DNA from: JACMLX01 sp040384325
GTDB taxonomy: Bacteria; Gemmatimonadota; Gemmatimonadetes; Gemmatimonadales; Gemmatimonadaceae
DNA length: 64,000 nt
Direction of reading: 5' to 3'
NCBI GenBank assembly: GCA_040384325.1
Contig: JAZKJL010000005.1
Location: 372,001 to 436,000, forward strand
The translations under genes were made by a program, and so were the position numbers. The notes below the pieces were generated by a model that saw only the letters and a program-made list of their open reading frames with translations, had not been told where the DNA came from and searched no databases. Positions within the stretch are counted from its first letter, which is position 1; the number at the start of each line of letters is the position of its first letter. Positions 44,102-53,004 of the stretch are shown here, piece after piece.

Positions 44102-44878
44102 GTGCTCCAGAAAATGCTGAACGCCTGGGCCTGGGTGGTCCTGATCTCGGCGATCATCATCGGGTTCTTCGTCGTCCTGGCGGTCTTCATCGTCACGGTG
44201 CCGTTCGATCGCAGCCGCTACGCCGCCGGCCGCACCTTCCGGCTCGTGGGTTGTTCCACCGTCTGGCTCAACCCGCTCTGGAAGTTCACCACCGACGGCC
44301 TGCGCATTCGTGATCCGCGCCGGCCATACGTGGCGGTGTCCAACCACGAGAGCTACGCCGACATCTTCCTGATCTCATTCCTGCCGTGGGAGATGAAGTG
44401 GCTGGGCAAGGAGCAGCTGTTCAAGATCCCGTTCCTTGGCTGGATGATGTGGCTGGCCGGCGACATCCCGGTCAAGCGCGGCCGCAAGGAAAGCATCGTG
44501 TCGGCCATGAACGGCTGCACCGCGAAGCTGAAGCAGAAATTGAGCGTGATGATCTTCCCCGAAGGCACCCGCTCGCCCGACGGTGAGCTGCTGCCGTTCC
44601 GTGACGGCGCCTTCCGCCTCGCGATCGAGAACGGCACGCCGATCCTGCCGATCGTGGTGGCCGGCACGCGCCGGGCGATGGCCAAGCACACCTTTCAGTT
44701 CCAGCGCACACGTGCGATCTGTCGGGTGCTGGAACCAATCGAGACCACCGGGCTAACTCTGGCGGACCTGGCCAGCCTGAAGCAGCGCACGCGCGACGTG
44801 ATCGCCGCTGCGAAGGAGCGGTTGCACGACGAGCTGGGACTGGGCACCAACGGCGAACCGCTCGGCCAGACGGCGTGA
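44102..44878 (+). CDS. plsC: 1-acyl-sn-glycerol-3-phosphate acyltransferase
   Basis: The 258-residue membrane-bound enzyme acylates lysophosphatidic acid to phosphatidic acid. The catalytic motif NHESYAD (81-87) and the substrate motif FPEGTR (152-157) are intact, as is the VKRG segment. A hydrophobic N-terminus (WVVLISAIIIGFFVVLAVFIV) anchors it. The GTG start is nearly contiguous with the CDGSH gene; an ATG four codons later is an alternative. Confidence 0.92.
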   Translation: MLQKMLNAWAWVVLISAIIIGFFVVLAVFIVTVPFDRSRYAAGRTFRLVGCSTVWLNPLWKFTTDGLRIRDPRRPYVAVSNHESYADIFLISFLPWEMKWLGKEQLFKIPFLGWMMWLAGDIPVKRGRKESIVSAMNGCTAKLKQKLSVMIFPEGTRSPDGELLPFRDGAFRLAIENGTPILPIVVAGTRRAMAKHTFQFQRTRAICRVLEPIETTGLTLADLASLKQRTRDVIAAAKERLHDELGLGTNGEPLGQTA

Positions 44879-44930
44879 TCGCGCGGTCGTCGGCCGATCC
44901 GAACATCACGGCACGACGTACTGGTTGACG

Positions 44931-45671
44931 ATGAACGATCCCGGCACCACCACATCCGCAGGCTCGCGCAGCACCATCATCCGCGTGGTGATCGTGCTGG
45001 CGGTGGTGGTGGCGCTGGTGTTGCTCGGCCGCCAGCTGAGCGGGCAATTGCCGCGCCTCACCGCCGCCGTGGACGGCCTCGGCGTGTGGGGGCCGGTCGC
45101 GTTCATCGTCGCCTACGCGGTGGCCTGCGTGGCGTTCGTGCCCGCCTCGCTGCTGACGCTCGCCGCCGGTGCGCTGTTCGGCGTGGTGCGCGGGACCATC
45201 TTTGTGCTGCTCGGCGCCAGCCTCGGTGCACTGGGCGCGTTCCTGATCGCGCGGCACCTCGCGCGCGACTGGGTCACAGCGCGTGTGGCGAAGGATCCAC
45301 GCTTCGCCGCGATCGATGGCGCGATCGCCGAGCAGGGGCGGCGGGTGGTGTTCCTGCTGCGGCTCTCGCCGGTGATCCCGTTCAATGTGTTGAATTACGC
45401 GCTCGGCCTGACCAAGGTGCGGGTGGCCGACTTCGTGATCGCGTCGGCCGGGATGATCCCCGGCACCTTGCTGTACGTGTACACCGGCAAGCTGGCGAGT
45501 GTGGTGGTTGGCGCATCGGATGCGACCACGCCGCCGAAAGGGCCGGCGTTCTACGCGGTGCTCGGCCTCGGACTTGCGGCCACTGCGGCGGTGACCGTGA
45601 TCATCACACGACTGGCGAAGCGCGCGCTGTCCGAGGCCACGGACAAGCGAGCCGCGCCGCAGTCGTCCTGA
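44931..45671 (+). CDS. TVP38/TMEM64 (VTT domain) membrane protein
   Basis: The product of 246 residues has about five to six hydrophobic segments. The VTT (SNARE-associated/DedA-like) motif reads FVPASLLTLAAGALFGVVRG followed by GALGAFLIARHLARDW and LRLSPVIPFNVLNYALGLTKV. DedA-like proteins are thought to scramble or flip lipids. An ATG start is preferred over TTG two codons earlier. The next gene encodes a disulfide oxidoreductase; in other bacteria these two proteins are adjacent or fused, which suggests a shared role. Confidence 0.9.
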   Translation: MNDPGTTTSAGSRSTIIRVVIVLAVVVALVLLGRQLSGQLPRLTAAVDGLGVWGPVAFIVAYAVACVAFVPASLLTLAAGALFGVVRGTIFVLLGASLGALGAFLIARHLARDWVTARVAKDPRFAAIDGAIAEQGRRVVFLLRLSPVIPFNVLNYALGLTKVRVADFVIASAGMIPGTLLYVYTGKLASVVVGASDATTPPKGPAFYAVLGLGLAATAAVTVIITRLAKRALSEATDKRAAPQSS

Positions 45672-45695
45672 CATTTCCTCTCCGCCCCGACGCCG

Positions 45696-47201
45696 ATGCT
45701 CGAGCACGACCAGCATGACCGCGCGCTGCTGGCGCAGGTGCATCCGACCGGTTGGACGAATCCCGCACCGGCGCCGAAGTACGACCTGGTGGTGATCGGC
45801 GCCGGGACGGGCGGCCTGGTCTCGGCCGCAGGTGCGGCAGGGTTGGGTGCGAAGGTAGCGCTGATCGAGCGGCACCTGATGGGTGGTGATTGCCTCAACG
45901 TGGGCTGCGTGCCGTCCAAGGGCTTGATCAGCGCGGCGCGCGCGTGGTCCACCGCACGTCGGGCGGCGGCGGAGTTCAGCGGCCCCACGCTCCCGCCCGA
46001 CGCGACGGGCGACTTCACGGCGATGATGTCGCGCATGCGCCGCATCCGCAGCGAGCTCAGTCCCATCGACAGCGCCGCGCGGTTCCGCGACCTCGGCGTG
46101 GATGTCTTCCTCGGTGATGGCGCGTTCGTCGATCCGGGGACGATCGCGGTCGGTGGTGCGCCGCTCAAGTTCCGGCGCGCCGTGATCGCGACCGGTGCGC
46201 GTGCCGCAGCCCCGCCGATTCCGGGCCTGGATGGCGTGCGGTACCTCACCAACGAATCGATCTTCGACCTCACCTCGTTGCCGGCGCGACTTGTGGTGGT
46301 GGGTGCGGGGCCGATCGGCTGCGAGATGGCGCAGTGTTTCGCGCGATTCGGCTCGCAGGTCACGGTGATCGACATGGCACCGCGTGTCCTGCCGCGCGAC
46401 GATGCCGATGCCGCGGAGGTGGTCCGACACGCGCTGATTCGCGATGGAGTCACCTTCGTGTTGAACGCGTCGATCAGCGGCCTGTCGCAGCAGGGTGACG
46501 AGATCACCGTGCGTACCACTCAGGGCGGCGCCGACACCACGCACGTCTGCGACGCGCTGATGATCGCGATCGGTCGCGCGCCGAACGTGGAAGGCTTGCA
46601 GCTGGAGCGCGGCGGCGTGGCGTACACCGCGAAGGGTGTGACGGTGGATGACCGCCTGCGCACCACCAACGAGAACGTCTACGCCGTCGGTGACATCTGC
46701 AGTCCGCTGCAGTTCACGCACGCCGCCGACTTCCAGGCCCGGATGGTGATCCAGAACGCGCTGTTCTTCGGGCGTGGCAAGGCGAGCAATCTGGTCACCC
46801 CCTGGGCGACGTATACCTCACCGGAGCTGGCGCAGGTCGGGCACACCGCCGAGAGCGCCGCGAAGGCCGGCGTGGCGATCCAGACCTTCACCGTGCCGAT
46901 GCATGACGTGGATCGTGCGCGGCTGGAGGGTGAGACGGAGGGTTTCTGTCGCATCCATGTGCGCGAGGGCAGTGACACCATCGTCGGGGCGACGATCGTG
47001 GCGCCGAACGCGGGTGACCTGATCAGCGAAGTGACGCTGGCGATGACGAACGACCTCGGCCTGGCCGCTCTGGCCAAGACCATGCATCCCTATCCCACGC
47101 AGGGCGAGGTGCTGCGGAAGGTGGCCGATGCGTGGCGCCGGACGAAGCTGACCCCGACCGTGAAGACGTTGTTCAACCGCTATTTCCCGCTGCTGCGATG
47201 A
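45696..47201 (+). CDS. FAD-dependent pyridine nucleotide-disulfide oxidoreductase (MerA/Lpd-like)
   Basis: The 501-residue flavoenzyme has the FAD motif VVIGAGTGGLVSA, the redox-active disulfide C66-C71 (GGDCLNVGCVPSKG), the NAD(P) motif VVVGAGPIGCEMA, the FAD motif YAVGDIC and the C-terminal HPYPTQGE that supplies the active-site base. It is often labelled mercuric reductase, but it lacks the N-terminal HMA domain and the C-terminal Cys pair needed for Hg(II), so that name is not supported. An N-terminal extension of about 28 residues contains HxxxH. It follows TVP38 by 24 bases and overlaps the DUF547 start. Confidence 0.93.
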   Translation: MLEHDQHDRALLAQVHPTGWTNPAPAPKYDLVVIGAGTGGLVSAAGAAGLGAKVALIERHLMGGDCLNVGCVPSKGLISAARAWSTARRAAAEFSGPTLPPDATGDFTAMMSRMRRIRSELSPIDSAARFRDLGVDVFLGDGAFVDPGTIAVGGAPLKFRRAVIATGARAAAPPIPGLDGVRYLTNESIFDLTSLPARLVVVGAGPIGCEMAQCFARFGSQVTVIDMAPRVLPRDDADAAEVVRHALIRDGVTFVLNASISGLSQQGDEITVRTTQGGADTTHVCDALMIAIGRAPNVEGLQLERGGVAYTAKGVTVDDRLRTTNENVYAVGDICSPLQFTHAADFQARMVIQNALFFGRGKASNLVTPWATYTSPELAQVGHTAESAAKAGVAIQTFTVPMHDVDRARLEGETEGFCRIHVREGSDTIVGATIVAPNAGDLISEVTLAMTNDLGLAALAKTMHPYPTQGEVLRKVADAWRRTKLTPTVKTLFNRYFPLLR

Positions 47202-47998
47202 TTGCTTCGACGATGCGCCTCGTGACCATGACCACCGTGTTCTGTGTGGCCGCCGTCGCGATGGAGGCCCAGACTGTGGACCACACCGACTTCGATCGCC
47301 TGCTGAAGGCGCATGTCCGCAACGGCCTGGTGGACTACGACGCCTTCAAGGCCAGCCCGGCGTTCGCCGGCTACCTGAAGCTGCTGGCCGCCACCAACCC
47401 CGCCGCGCTGCCGCGCAACGAGCAGCTCGCGCTCTGGATCAACGCCTACAACGCGTACACCATCCAGCTGATCAACACCAAGGGCGAGCGTCAGTCGATC
47501 CGCAACATCAACAAGTCGTTCGGCTTGTTGCGGCTGAAGGGTCCGTGGTCCGAGCCGATGGCGGTGGTGGGTGGCAAGACCTACACGCTGGACGACATCG
47601 AGCAGCGCACCATCCGGCCCACCTTCCGCGACCCGCGCATCCACTTCGCGCTGGTATGCGCCGCGATCGGCTGTCCGCCGCTGCGGAGCGAGGCGTATAC
47701 CGGTGCGCGGGTGGACGCGCAGCTGAACGACCAGGCGGTCCTCTTTCTGACGAAGACGCCGGCCAAGAATCGCGTCGACGTGGCGAACCGCACGGTGTAT
47801 CGCAGCCCGGTCTTTTCCTTCCTGGACTACATGAAGGACTTCGGTGGCAGCGAGGCGGCGGTGGGGAAATTCGTCGCGCGGTATTACCCCGCGGGACCGG
47901 AGCGTACGCTGCTCGAAAGCGGGGAATATCGCGTGGTGAAGACGGAGTATGACTGGAGCTTGAACAGCCAGGCGAATGCGGGGTTGGTGCCGCGGTGA
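47198..47998 (+). CDS. DUF547 protein, exported
   Basis: The product has 266 residues. A signal peptide (MTTVFCVAAVAMEAQ) precedes the DUF547 domain: DYDAFKASPAFAGYLKLLA, LALWINAYNAYTIQLI, DDIEQRTIRPTFRDPRIHFAL and CAAIGCPPLRSEAYTG, with LDYMKDFGG near the C-terminus. The conserved Cys pair in VCAAIGCPPL is a hallmark. The family function is unknown. Its ATG overlaps the stop of the oxidoreductase gene (ATGA), so it is made with it; the oxidoreductase could act on a thiol partner of this exported protein only through a membrane carrier. Confidence 0.9.
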   Translation: MIASTMRLVTMTTVFCVAAVAMEAQTVDHTDFDRLLKAHVRNGLVDYDAFKASPAFAGYLKLLAATNPAALPRNEQLALWINAYNAYTIQLINTKGERQSIRNINKSFGLLRLKGPWSEPMAVVGGKTYTLDDIEQRTIRPTFRDPRIHFALVCAAIGCPPLRSEAYTGARVDAQLNDQAVLFLTKTPAKNRVDVANRTVYRSPVFSFLDYMKDFGGSEAAVGKFVARYYPAGPERTLLESGEYRVVKTEYDWSLNSQANAGLVPR

Positions 47999-48083
47999 CA
48001 CAGTGCTGGATGATTCAGTACCGCGGCTGCTTCCGACGGTAGGACGGCGCTGCTGACGACAATCGCATCGCCATGCAGCGTGC

Positions 48084-49487
48084 TCACATCTTCGCCAGCA
48101 CCGCTGCCGACTCCACCAATCCCGCGTAGTACGTATCCCGGATCCCCAGCGCGTTCACCTCGCACATCGACACCAGCTCGCCGTTGATCGGCACGTGGAA
48201 CACGCACTGTGCCAGCCGCTCCTTGCCCTCGTCGGTGTGCAGCTCATCCTTGCTCATGAAGTGATGGCTGACGATCACCAGCGGTTGCACCGTCAAGCGA
48301 CCCGACACCAGGTCGCGCAGCGCCCGCACCGGGTGCCCCGGGTCCAGCCGCTCCAGCCAGTGCCAGAAGTAGCCGGGCAGCTTCCGCAGCACGAACCCCG
48401 GCGCCTTCGCCGCAATGCCCAGTGCCCGTGCGATCGCGGTGCGCGTGGAGTCGGTCTTGAAACTCACGCCACCGAACCGCTGGAAGAACTCGTCCACCGT
48501 GGCCGCATGCGGCGCGTCGGCGCTGGGGCGCAGTGCGTGGAACACCGGCGCCTGGCCCTCACGATGCGCCACCAGGCCATGCAGGATGCGGTTGCACGAC
48601 GGGTGCCCGAACCACACCTGCGACTTCAGTAGCGACTCGGCCTTCGTGCGATCACCGCCGGTGAGCGCGAACGCGATCCTCCACCACAGCGCCTCGCCCG
48701 TCACGCCACCGCCGAACCCATCCTCGGTGCGGCCGACCTGCGCGATGGGCTGGAAGCTGATCATGCGGAACACCCGCTGGCCGCCCGTCAGCCAGGTCAT
48801 CACGTCGTGCACGCCATCCAGGTTGTCGCGCGTCACGGTCATCGTGGTCGCCGCACGCAGCGGGCGACCGGTGCGCTGCTGCGCGTCGGTGAGCAGCTGA
48901 ACGAACTCGTCGCGCAACGGATTGAGCTGCGCCTCGGTCACCGCCTGCTTGTAGGCCGTGCCCACCCGGCCACGCTGCGTGGTGTCGACGTGGATGCTGA
49001 CTTCCACCAGCTCACCTTCGGTGAGGTAGCGCTCCAGCAGGCCCGGACGGCGACGGAACGAGTCGCCGTGCGTCATCAGCATCGGCACCAGCTCCAGCGA
49101 GTGCGCGTACTGCAGCAGGTCGATCACCTCCTCCGGCGGCCGCAGTGTCACCTCGCCATCGGTGATCTGCAGGTTGCCATCTGGACCGAGGGTAGGCCGC
49201 AGCGCGCGCATCTGCGCCTTGATGGCGTCCACGGGCTGCGCCGGGATCTTGTTGGCGGCCTCGCCGAGGTAGCACCCGCGGCAGGCGAAGTCGCAGCGCG
49301 GCATGGCGCCGATGGTGGCGCCGCAGCCATTGCCTTGCACCCCCAGCATCTGCTGGCTGGTGCGCAGCGAATCGGGCAGCGCGTCCCAGTTCCGCGCCAG
49401 CAGCGCCCGCGATTCCGCCCGCACCGGATTGGCCAGCACCTCCAGCACTCGGCGCGGCAGTCGGGCGGTTGTCACGGGTGCGGGCAT
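48084..49487 (-). CDS. Radical SAM protein
   Basis: The 467-residue enzyme has the 4Fe-4S motif C65-x3-C69-x2-C72 in PRCDFACRGCYLG. The SAM region continues with LQITDGEVTLRPPEEVIDLL and ELVEVSIHVDTTQRG. Cysteines near the middle (GHPSCNRILHG) and the C-terminus (LAQCVFHV, SMCEVNALG) could bind an additional cluster. The reaction is not known; no peptide-like or cofactor gene lies nearby. It follows a GC-rich spacer upstream. Confidence 0.88.
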   Translation of the reverse strand: MPAPVTTARLPRRVLEVLANPVRAESRALLARNWDALPDSLRTSQQMLGVQGNGCGATIGAMPRCDFACRGCYLGEAANKIPAQPVDAIKAQMRALRPTLGPDGNLQITDGEVTLRPPEEVIDLLQYAHSLELVPMLMTHGDSFRRRPGLLERYLTEGELVEVSIHVDTTQRGRVGTAYKQAVTEAQLNPLRDEFVQLLTDAQQRTGRPLRAATTMTVTRDNLDGVHDVMTWLTGGQRVFRMISFQPIAQVGRTEDGFGGGVTGEALWWRIAFALTGGDRTKAESLLKSQVWFGHPSCNRILHGLVAHREGQAPVFHALRPSADAPHAATVDEFFQRFGGVSFKTDSTRTAIARALGIAAKAPGFVLRKLPGYFWHWLERLDPGHPVRALRDLVSGRLTVQPLVIVSHHFMSKDELHTDEGKERLAQCVFHVPINGELVSMCEVNALGIRDTYYAGLVESAAVLAKM

Positions 49488-49825
49488 GACCGGCGGGTCT
49501 GAGGTTCGCTTCCACGGCCGACCGCATTCCGGAGCCGCGCGAAGTTCTCAACCCCTACGCCTTCCTCCCCGTTCCGGATCTGCCCGACCCATCCTTTCCG
49601 ATACTTCCGCTCCTAAAGCGAGAAGACGCCGCGATCGTGTAACAGGCTGGCCTTCGCCACGCGCGCACAGTTCCCAAAGCCCCACCGCCGTCTATCGCGG
49701 AGCGTACGTCGCGCGGTCGTGGCCCCTATGCGCCCCCGCGCCCCCCGCGTCCCCCGCGTGAACACTTTTTTCGATGCCCACCGAGCGAGCGAAGCCCGCC
49801 CAGCAGACCAGCGGTAGCTTGAAGG
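49488..49825. other. Divergent intergenic region with C-rich run
   Basis: This 338-base stretch separates divergent radical SAM and dehydrogenase-like genes. It has four runs of C (49723-49726, 49733-49737, 49741-49746, 49751-49755) with short spacers; the minus strand therefore meets the pattern for a G-quadruplex. A T6 run follows. No gene is supported. Confidence 0.6.
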
Positions 49826-50869
49826 ATGCGACCGACCGCCCCGAAGACCACCGCAGAACTGCTCGACGCCCTCAGCACACCGAGCCGGGAACTGGTGGAG
49901 ATGTTCGGATCGCTCGACGGTCCGATCACGATCCTCGGTGCCGGCGGCAAGATGGGACCGTCCCTCACGCTGATGGCCCGCCGCGCGATGGACCTCGCCG
50001 ATGGCGGTCGCCGCCGAGCCGTGATCGCCGTGTCGCGCTGGTCGGACGAGGCCGTCGCGCACCAGCTGGATGACGCGGGGGTGCAGGTCGAGACGGTCGA
50101 CCTCCGATACCACAGCAGCATGGAGCGACTGCAGTACACACCGAACGTGATCTTCATGGCCGGCCAGAAGTTCGGGACCGCCGGCGATCCTGCCGACACC
50201 TGGCACATGAACACCATCGTCCCGGCGTGGTGCGGCGAACACTTCGCCGGGGCCACGCAGGTGGTGTTCTCCACCGGCAACGTCTACCCGCTCACGCCGA
50301 TCAGCGGGCACGGGGCCAGCGAGGCCACACCACTCGCGCCGGTCGGCGAATACGCCATGAGCTGCCTCGGTCGCGAACGCGTCATGACCGCGCTCGGCGC
50401 TTGGAATCTTTCACCCGTGGCGCTCTACCGGCTGAACTACGCCTGCGCCCTCACCTACGGCGTGCTCACCGACCTCGCGGTGAAGGTGCGCGACGGCGTG
50501 CCGATCGACGTCACCATGGGCGCCGTGAACGTGATCTGGCAGCGCGACGCGAACGACATCGCGCTGCGCTTGCTCACGCATGCCGCCGTGCCTGCAGTGC
50601 CCGTGAACGTCACCGGCCTCGAAGTGCACCGCGTCCGCGCCCTCGCCACCGCACTCGGCGACCGCCTCGGCGTCGCCCCGCAATTCACCGGCGATGAAGC
50701 GCCCGACGCGCTGCTCAGTGATGCCCGTGCGCTCCGCGGGCTCTTCGGCGACACGCTCGACCTCATGCCGCTGGAGACCCTGCTCGACTGGACCGCCGAA
50801 TGGGTGCGCGACGGGCGGCCGCTGCTCGGCAAGGCGACCAAGTTCGAGGTGCGCGACGGCAAGTTCTGA
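49826..50869 (+). CDS. NAD(P)-dependent epimerase/dehydratase-like protein with altered active site
   Basis: The 347-residue protein is an extended short-chain dehydrogenase: the nucleotide motif is ILGAGGKMG (37-44), then VVFSTGNVYPL and a position usually YxxxK that reads Y176-A-M-S-C180. The catalytic lysine is thus a cysteine. The C-terminal part (WQRDANDIALRLLTHAA and VNVTGLEVHRVRALATALG) fits sugar-nucleotide epimerase-like proteins. The loss of Lys suggests either a different reaction or a binding role. A DapA-type gene lies nearby on the same strand, with a DUF486 gene between in the opposite direction. Confidence 0.82.
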   Translation: MRPTAPKTTAELLDALSTPSRELVEMFGSLDGPITILGAGGKMGPSLTLMARRAMDLADGGRRRAVIAVSRWSDEAVAHQLDDAGVQVETVDLRYHSSMERLQYTPNVIFMAGQKFGTAGDPADTWHMNTIVPAWCGEHFAGATQVVFSTGNVYPLTPISGHGASEATPLAPVGEYAMSCLGRERVMTALGAWNLSPVALYRLNYACALTYGVLTDLAVKVRDGVPIDVTMGAVNVIWQRDANDIALRLLTHAAVPAVPVNVTGLEVHRVRALATALGDRLGVAPQFTGDEAPDALLSDARALRGLFGDTLDLMPLETLLDWTAEWVRDGRPLLGKATKFEVRDGKF

Positions 50870-50884
50870 CGCGGCGCGCGCCCG

Positions 50885-51229
50885 TCACGCACTGCGGAAC
50901 ACGAAATACACCGCCGCCATGATGCAGAGCGCCGCCCAGAGGTAGTCCAGCTTCAGCGGCTGCTTCATGTAGAACACCGCGAACGGCACGAACACCGCCA
51001 GCGTGATCACTTCCTGCACGATCTTCAGCTGGCCAAGTGACAGCACCTCGGAACCGATGCGGTTGGCCGGTACCTGCAGCAGGTACTCGAACAGCGCGAT
51101 GCCCCAGCTCACCAGCGCCGCGATGTACCAGGGACGGTCGCTGAGGTTCTTCAGGTGCGCATACCACGCGAACGTCATGAAGACGTTGGAACAGCCGAGC
51201 AGCAGCACGAAGCGGAGCAGCGGTGACAT
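50885..51229 (-). CDS. DUF486 (DMT-like) small membrane protein
   Basis: The 114-residue protein has four transmembrane helices and the family motif NVFMTFAWYAHLKNL, then WGIALFEYLLQVPANRIG and LKIVQEVITLAVFVPFAVFYM. It belongs to the DMT superfamily as a half-size relative of drug/metabolite transporters. The substrate is unknown. It is convergent with the dehydrogenase-like gene (15 bases) and divergent from the DapA-type gene. Confidence 0.9.
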   Translation of the reverse strand: MSPLLRFVLLLGCSNVFMTFAWYAHLKNLSDRPWYIAALVSWGIALFEYLLQVPANRIGSEVLSLGQLKIVQEVITLAVFVPFAVFYMKQPLKLDYLWAALCIMAAVYFVFRSA

Positions 51230-51353
51230 GCGATGCCGGAATGCAGGGTGGAATTGTCACGAATCGACCGCCGACGTGACCCGTCGTTATCGTAATGGCA
51301 CCCGGCCGGCCTTGCGCCCGTGCCATGCCTCCCCGCCGCAGGAGCCGATCGAC

Positions 51354-52394
51354 GTGAATGTTCGCCAGCACCTTCTTGGGGGCCAGGTGATTCCAGCCCA
51401 TCCGCTGGCCCTGACCGCGTCCCGGACGCTGGACGAGCGTGCGCAACGCGCCCTCACCCGGTACTACATGGCGGCCGGTGCAGGGGGCATCGCGGTCGGT
51501 GTGCACACCACGCAGTTCGCCATCCGGCGGGTGGGGCTCTATCACCCGGTGCTGCAGCTGGCGATCGAGACCGCCAACGCCTCGATCGCCGCCGCACCGC
51601 GGCCGTTCGTTCGCATCGCCGGCGTGATCGGTGACACACCACAGGCCATCAGCGAAGCCGCCATCGCCCGCAACCTGGGGTACGACGCCGCCCTGCTGTC
51701 GCTCGGCGGGTTGGACGACATGGACGAGCGTGCGCTGCTCACGCACTGCCGCAACGTCGCCGACGTGATGCCGATCATCGGCTTCTACCTGCAGCCGGCG
51801 GTGGGCGGGCGGGTGTTGTCGTATCGCTTCTGGCGCGACCTCGCCGAGGTGCCGCAGCTGATCGCAGTCAAGATCGCGCCGTTCGACCGCTATCGCACGC
51901 TGGACGTGATCCGGGCGATGGTGGCCGCCGGTCGCGACGACGTGGCGCTCTACACCGGCAACGACGATGCCATCGTGGCCGACCTCACCACGCCGTTCCC
52001 GGTGCGCCGGCACGGCCAGGCCGCGACCACACGCATCGTCGGTGGCCTGCTGGGCCAGTGGGCGGTGTGGACGCGCCGCGCCGTGGAACTTCTCTCGCGC
52101 ATCAAGGCGCTCGGCGATTCACCGCTGGCCCCCAGCCTGCTCACCGAAGGCGCCGAGCTGACCGACGCCAACGGCGCGATCTTCGATTCACTGCATCGCT
52201 TCGCGGGCTGCATTCCCGGCATTCACGAGATCCTGCGCCGTCAGGGCCTGCTGCGCGGCACCTGGACGCTCGACCCGCGTGAGACGCTCAGCCCCCGCCA
52301 GACCGACGAGCTGGATCGAGTCACACAATCCTATCCCTGGCTCACCGACGATGCGTTCGTGGCCGAGCACCGCGAGAGCTGGCTGACGCCCTAG
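51354..52394 (+). CDS. Dihydrodipicolinate synthase (DapA) family aldolase/lyase
   Basis: The 346-residue TIM-barrel protein fits the DapA superfamily. The Schiff-base lysine is K173 in LIAVKIAPFDRY. Other marks are YYMAAGAGGIAVGVHTTQF and IGFYLQPAVGG, where the usual tyrosine is in FYLQ. A C-terminal helical region (LFxAL-type SLHRFAGCIPGIHEILRRQGLLRG) follows. Relatives cleave or form C-C bonds with pyruvate-like keto acids; true dapA function is doubtful because of length and context. The GTG start follows AGGAG by 9 bases. Confidence 0.85.
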   Translation: MNVRQHLLGGQVIPAHPLALTASRTLDERAQRALTRYYMAAGAGGIAVGVHTTQFAIRRVGLYHPVLQLAIETANASIAAAPRPFVRIAGVIGDTPQAISEAAIARNLGYDAALLSLGGLDDMDERALLTHCRNVADVMPIIGFYLQPAVGGRVLSYRFWRDLAEVPQLIAVKIAPFDRYRTLDVIRAMVAAGRDDVALYTGNDDAIVADLTTPFPVRRHGQAATTRIVGGLLGQWAVWTRRAVELLSRIKALGDSPLAPSLLTEGAELTDANGAIFDSLHRFAGCIPGIHEILRRQGLLRGTWTLDPRETLSPRQTDELDRVTQSYPWLTDDAFVAEHRESWLTP

Positions 52395-52407
52395 CTCGCG
52401 GCGTGTC

Positions 52408-52830
52408 TCAGGCCGACGCGGCGCCGTCGCGCAGTGCGCGCCAGGCACGCAACGACGTCAGCGCGTCGTCGAGCGAGAGCTGCGCGGTCTCCACCAGTCC
52501 CTCGATCACGGCCACGCGCAGCGCTGCATCGTTCGCATCGTCGGTGGCCGTCGGTCCATCGAGCATCGTCAGCGGATCCGGCGGCACCAGCAAGCCGGCC
52601 CGGATCAGCTCACGCATCGCGCGCGGCGCCGCATTCTCGAGCCACGGCGCCACCACGTAGCGATGCCGGTCGGTGCGGAGCAGCACCACGTCGAGGAAGC
52701 GGTGGTCGCGCCCCAGCCAGACGCGCTGGCCGAGCCGGGTGCAGTGCGCCGTGAAGCACCGGGCACCGATGTAGAACGTGCCGCCAATGGGCACCGAATC
52801 CGGAACGGCCGCGAAGACGAGCGAAGACAT
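52408..52830 (-). CDS. Hypothetical protein, 140 residues
   Basis: The N-terminal part is beta-rich (SSLVFAAVPDSVPIGGTFYIGARCF) and contains VWLGRDHRFLDVVLL, while the C-terminal third is helical (DDALTSLRAWRALRDG). No family is recognised and no signal peptide or membrane helix is seen. The start at MSSLVF is preferred over a longer frame because codon pattern fades upstream. It is convergent with the DapA-type gene at 13 bases. Confidence 0.62.
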   Translation of the reverse strand: MSSLVFAAVPDSVPIGGTFYIGARCFTAHCTRLGQRVWLGRDHRFLDVVLLRTDRHRYVVAPWLENAAPRAMRELIRAGLLVPPDPLTMLDGPTATDDANDAALRVAVIEGLVETAQLSLDDALTSLRAWRALRDGAASA

Positions 52831-53004
52831 GTTCCGGAGTGTCGTCCGGAGATGAGCCGGAGATAACATTCCCTACGCCGGCCACCCCTCCGCGGCCCAC
52901 CCCGCACCGCGCCCGTGCGCCGCCGAGGCAGTATCCTGCGACGCAACGGCTCCGGCGGAGGGGGCGTAGTCAGTCGGCTCCGGACATCACTCCCAATCGT
53001 CTCC

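Noticed and set aside
44472..46721. A 749-codon open frame on the minus strand
   Set aside because: It is antisense to plsC, TVP38 and the oxidoreductase, all with clear motifs. The translation is low-complexity Arg/His.
45696..47201. Mercuric reductase
   Set aside because: The C-terminal Cys pair and HMA domain needed for mercury are absent. Only the general disulfide oxidoreductase fold is supported.
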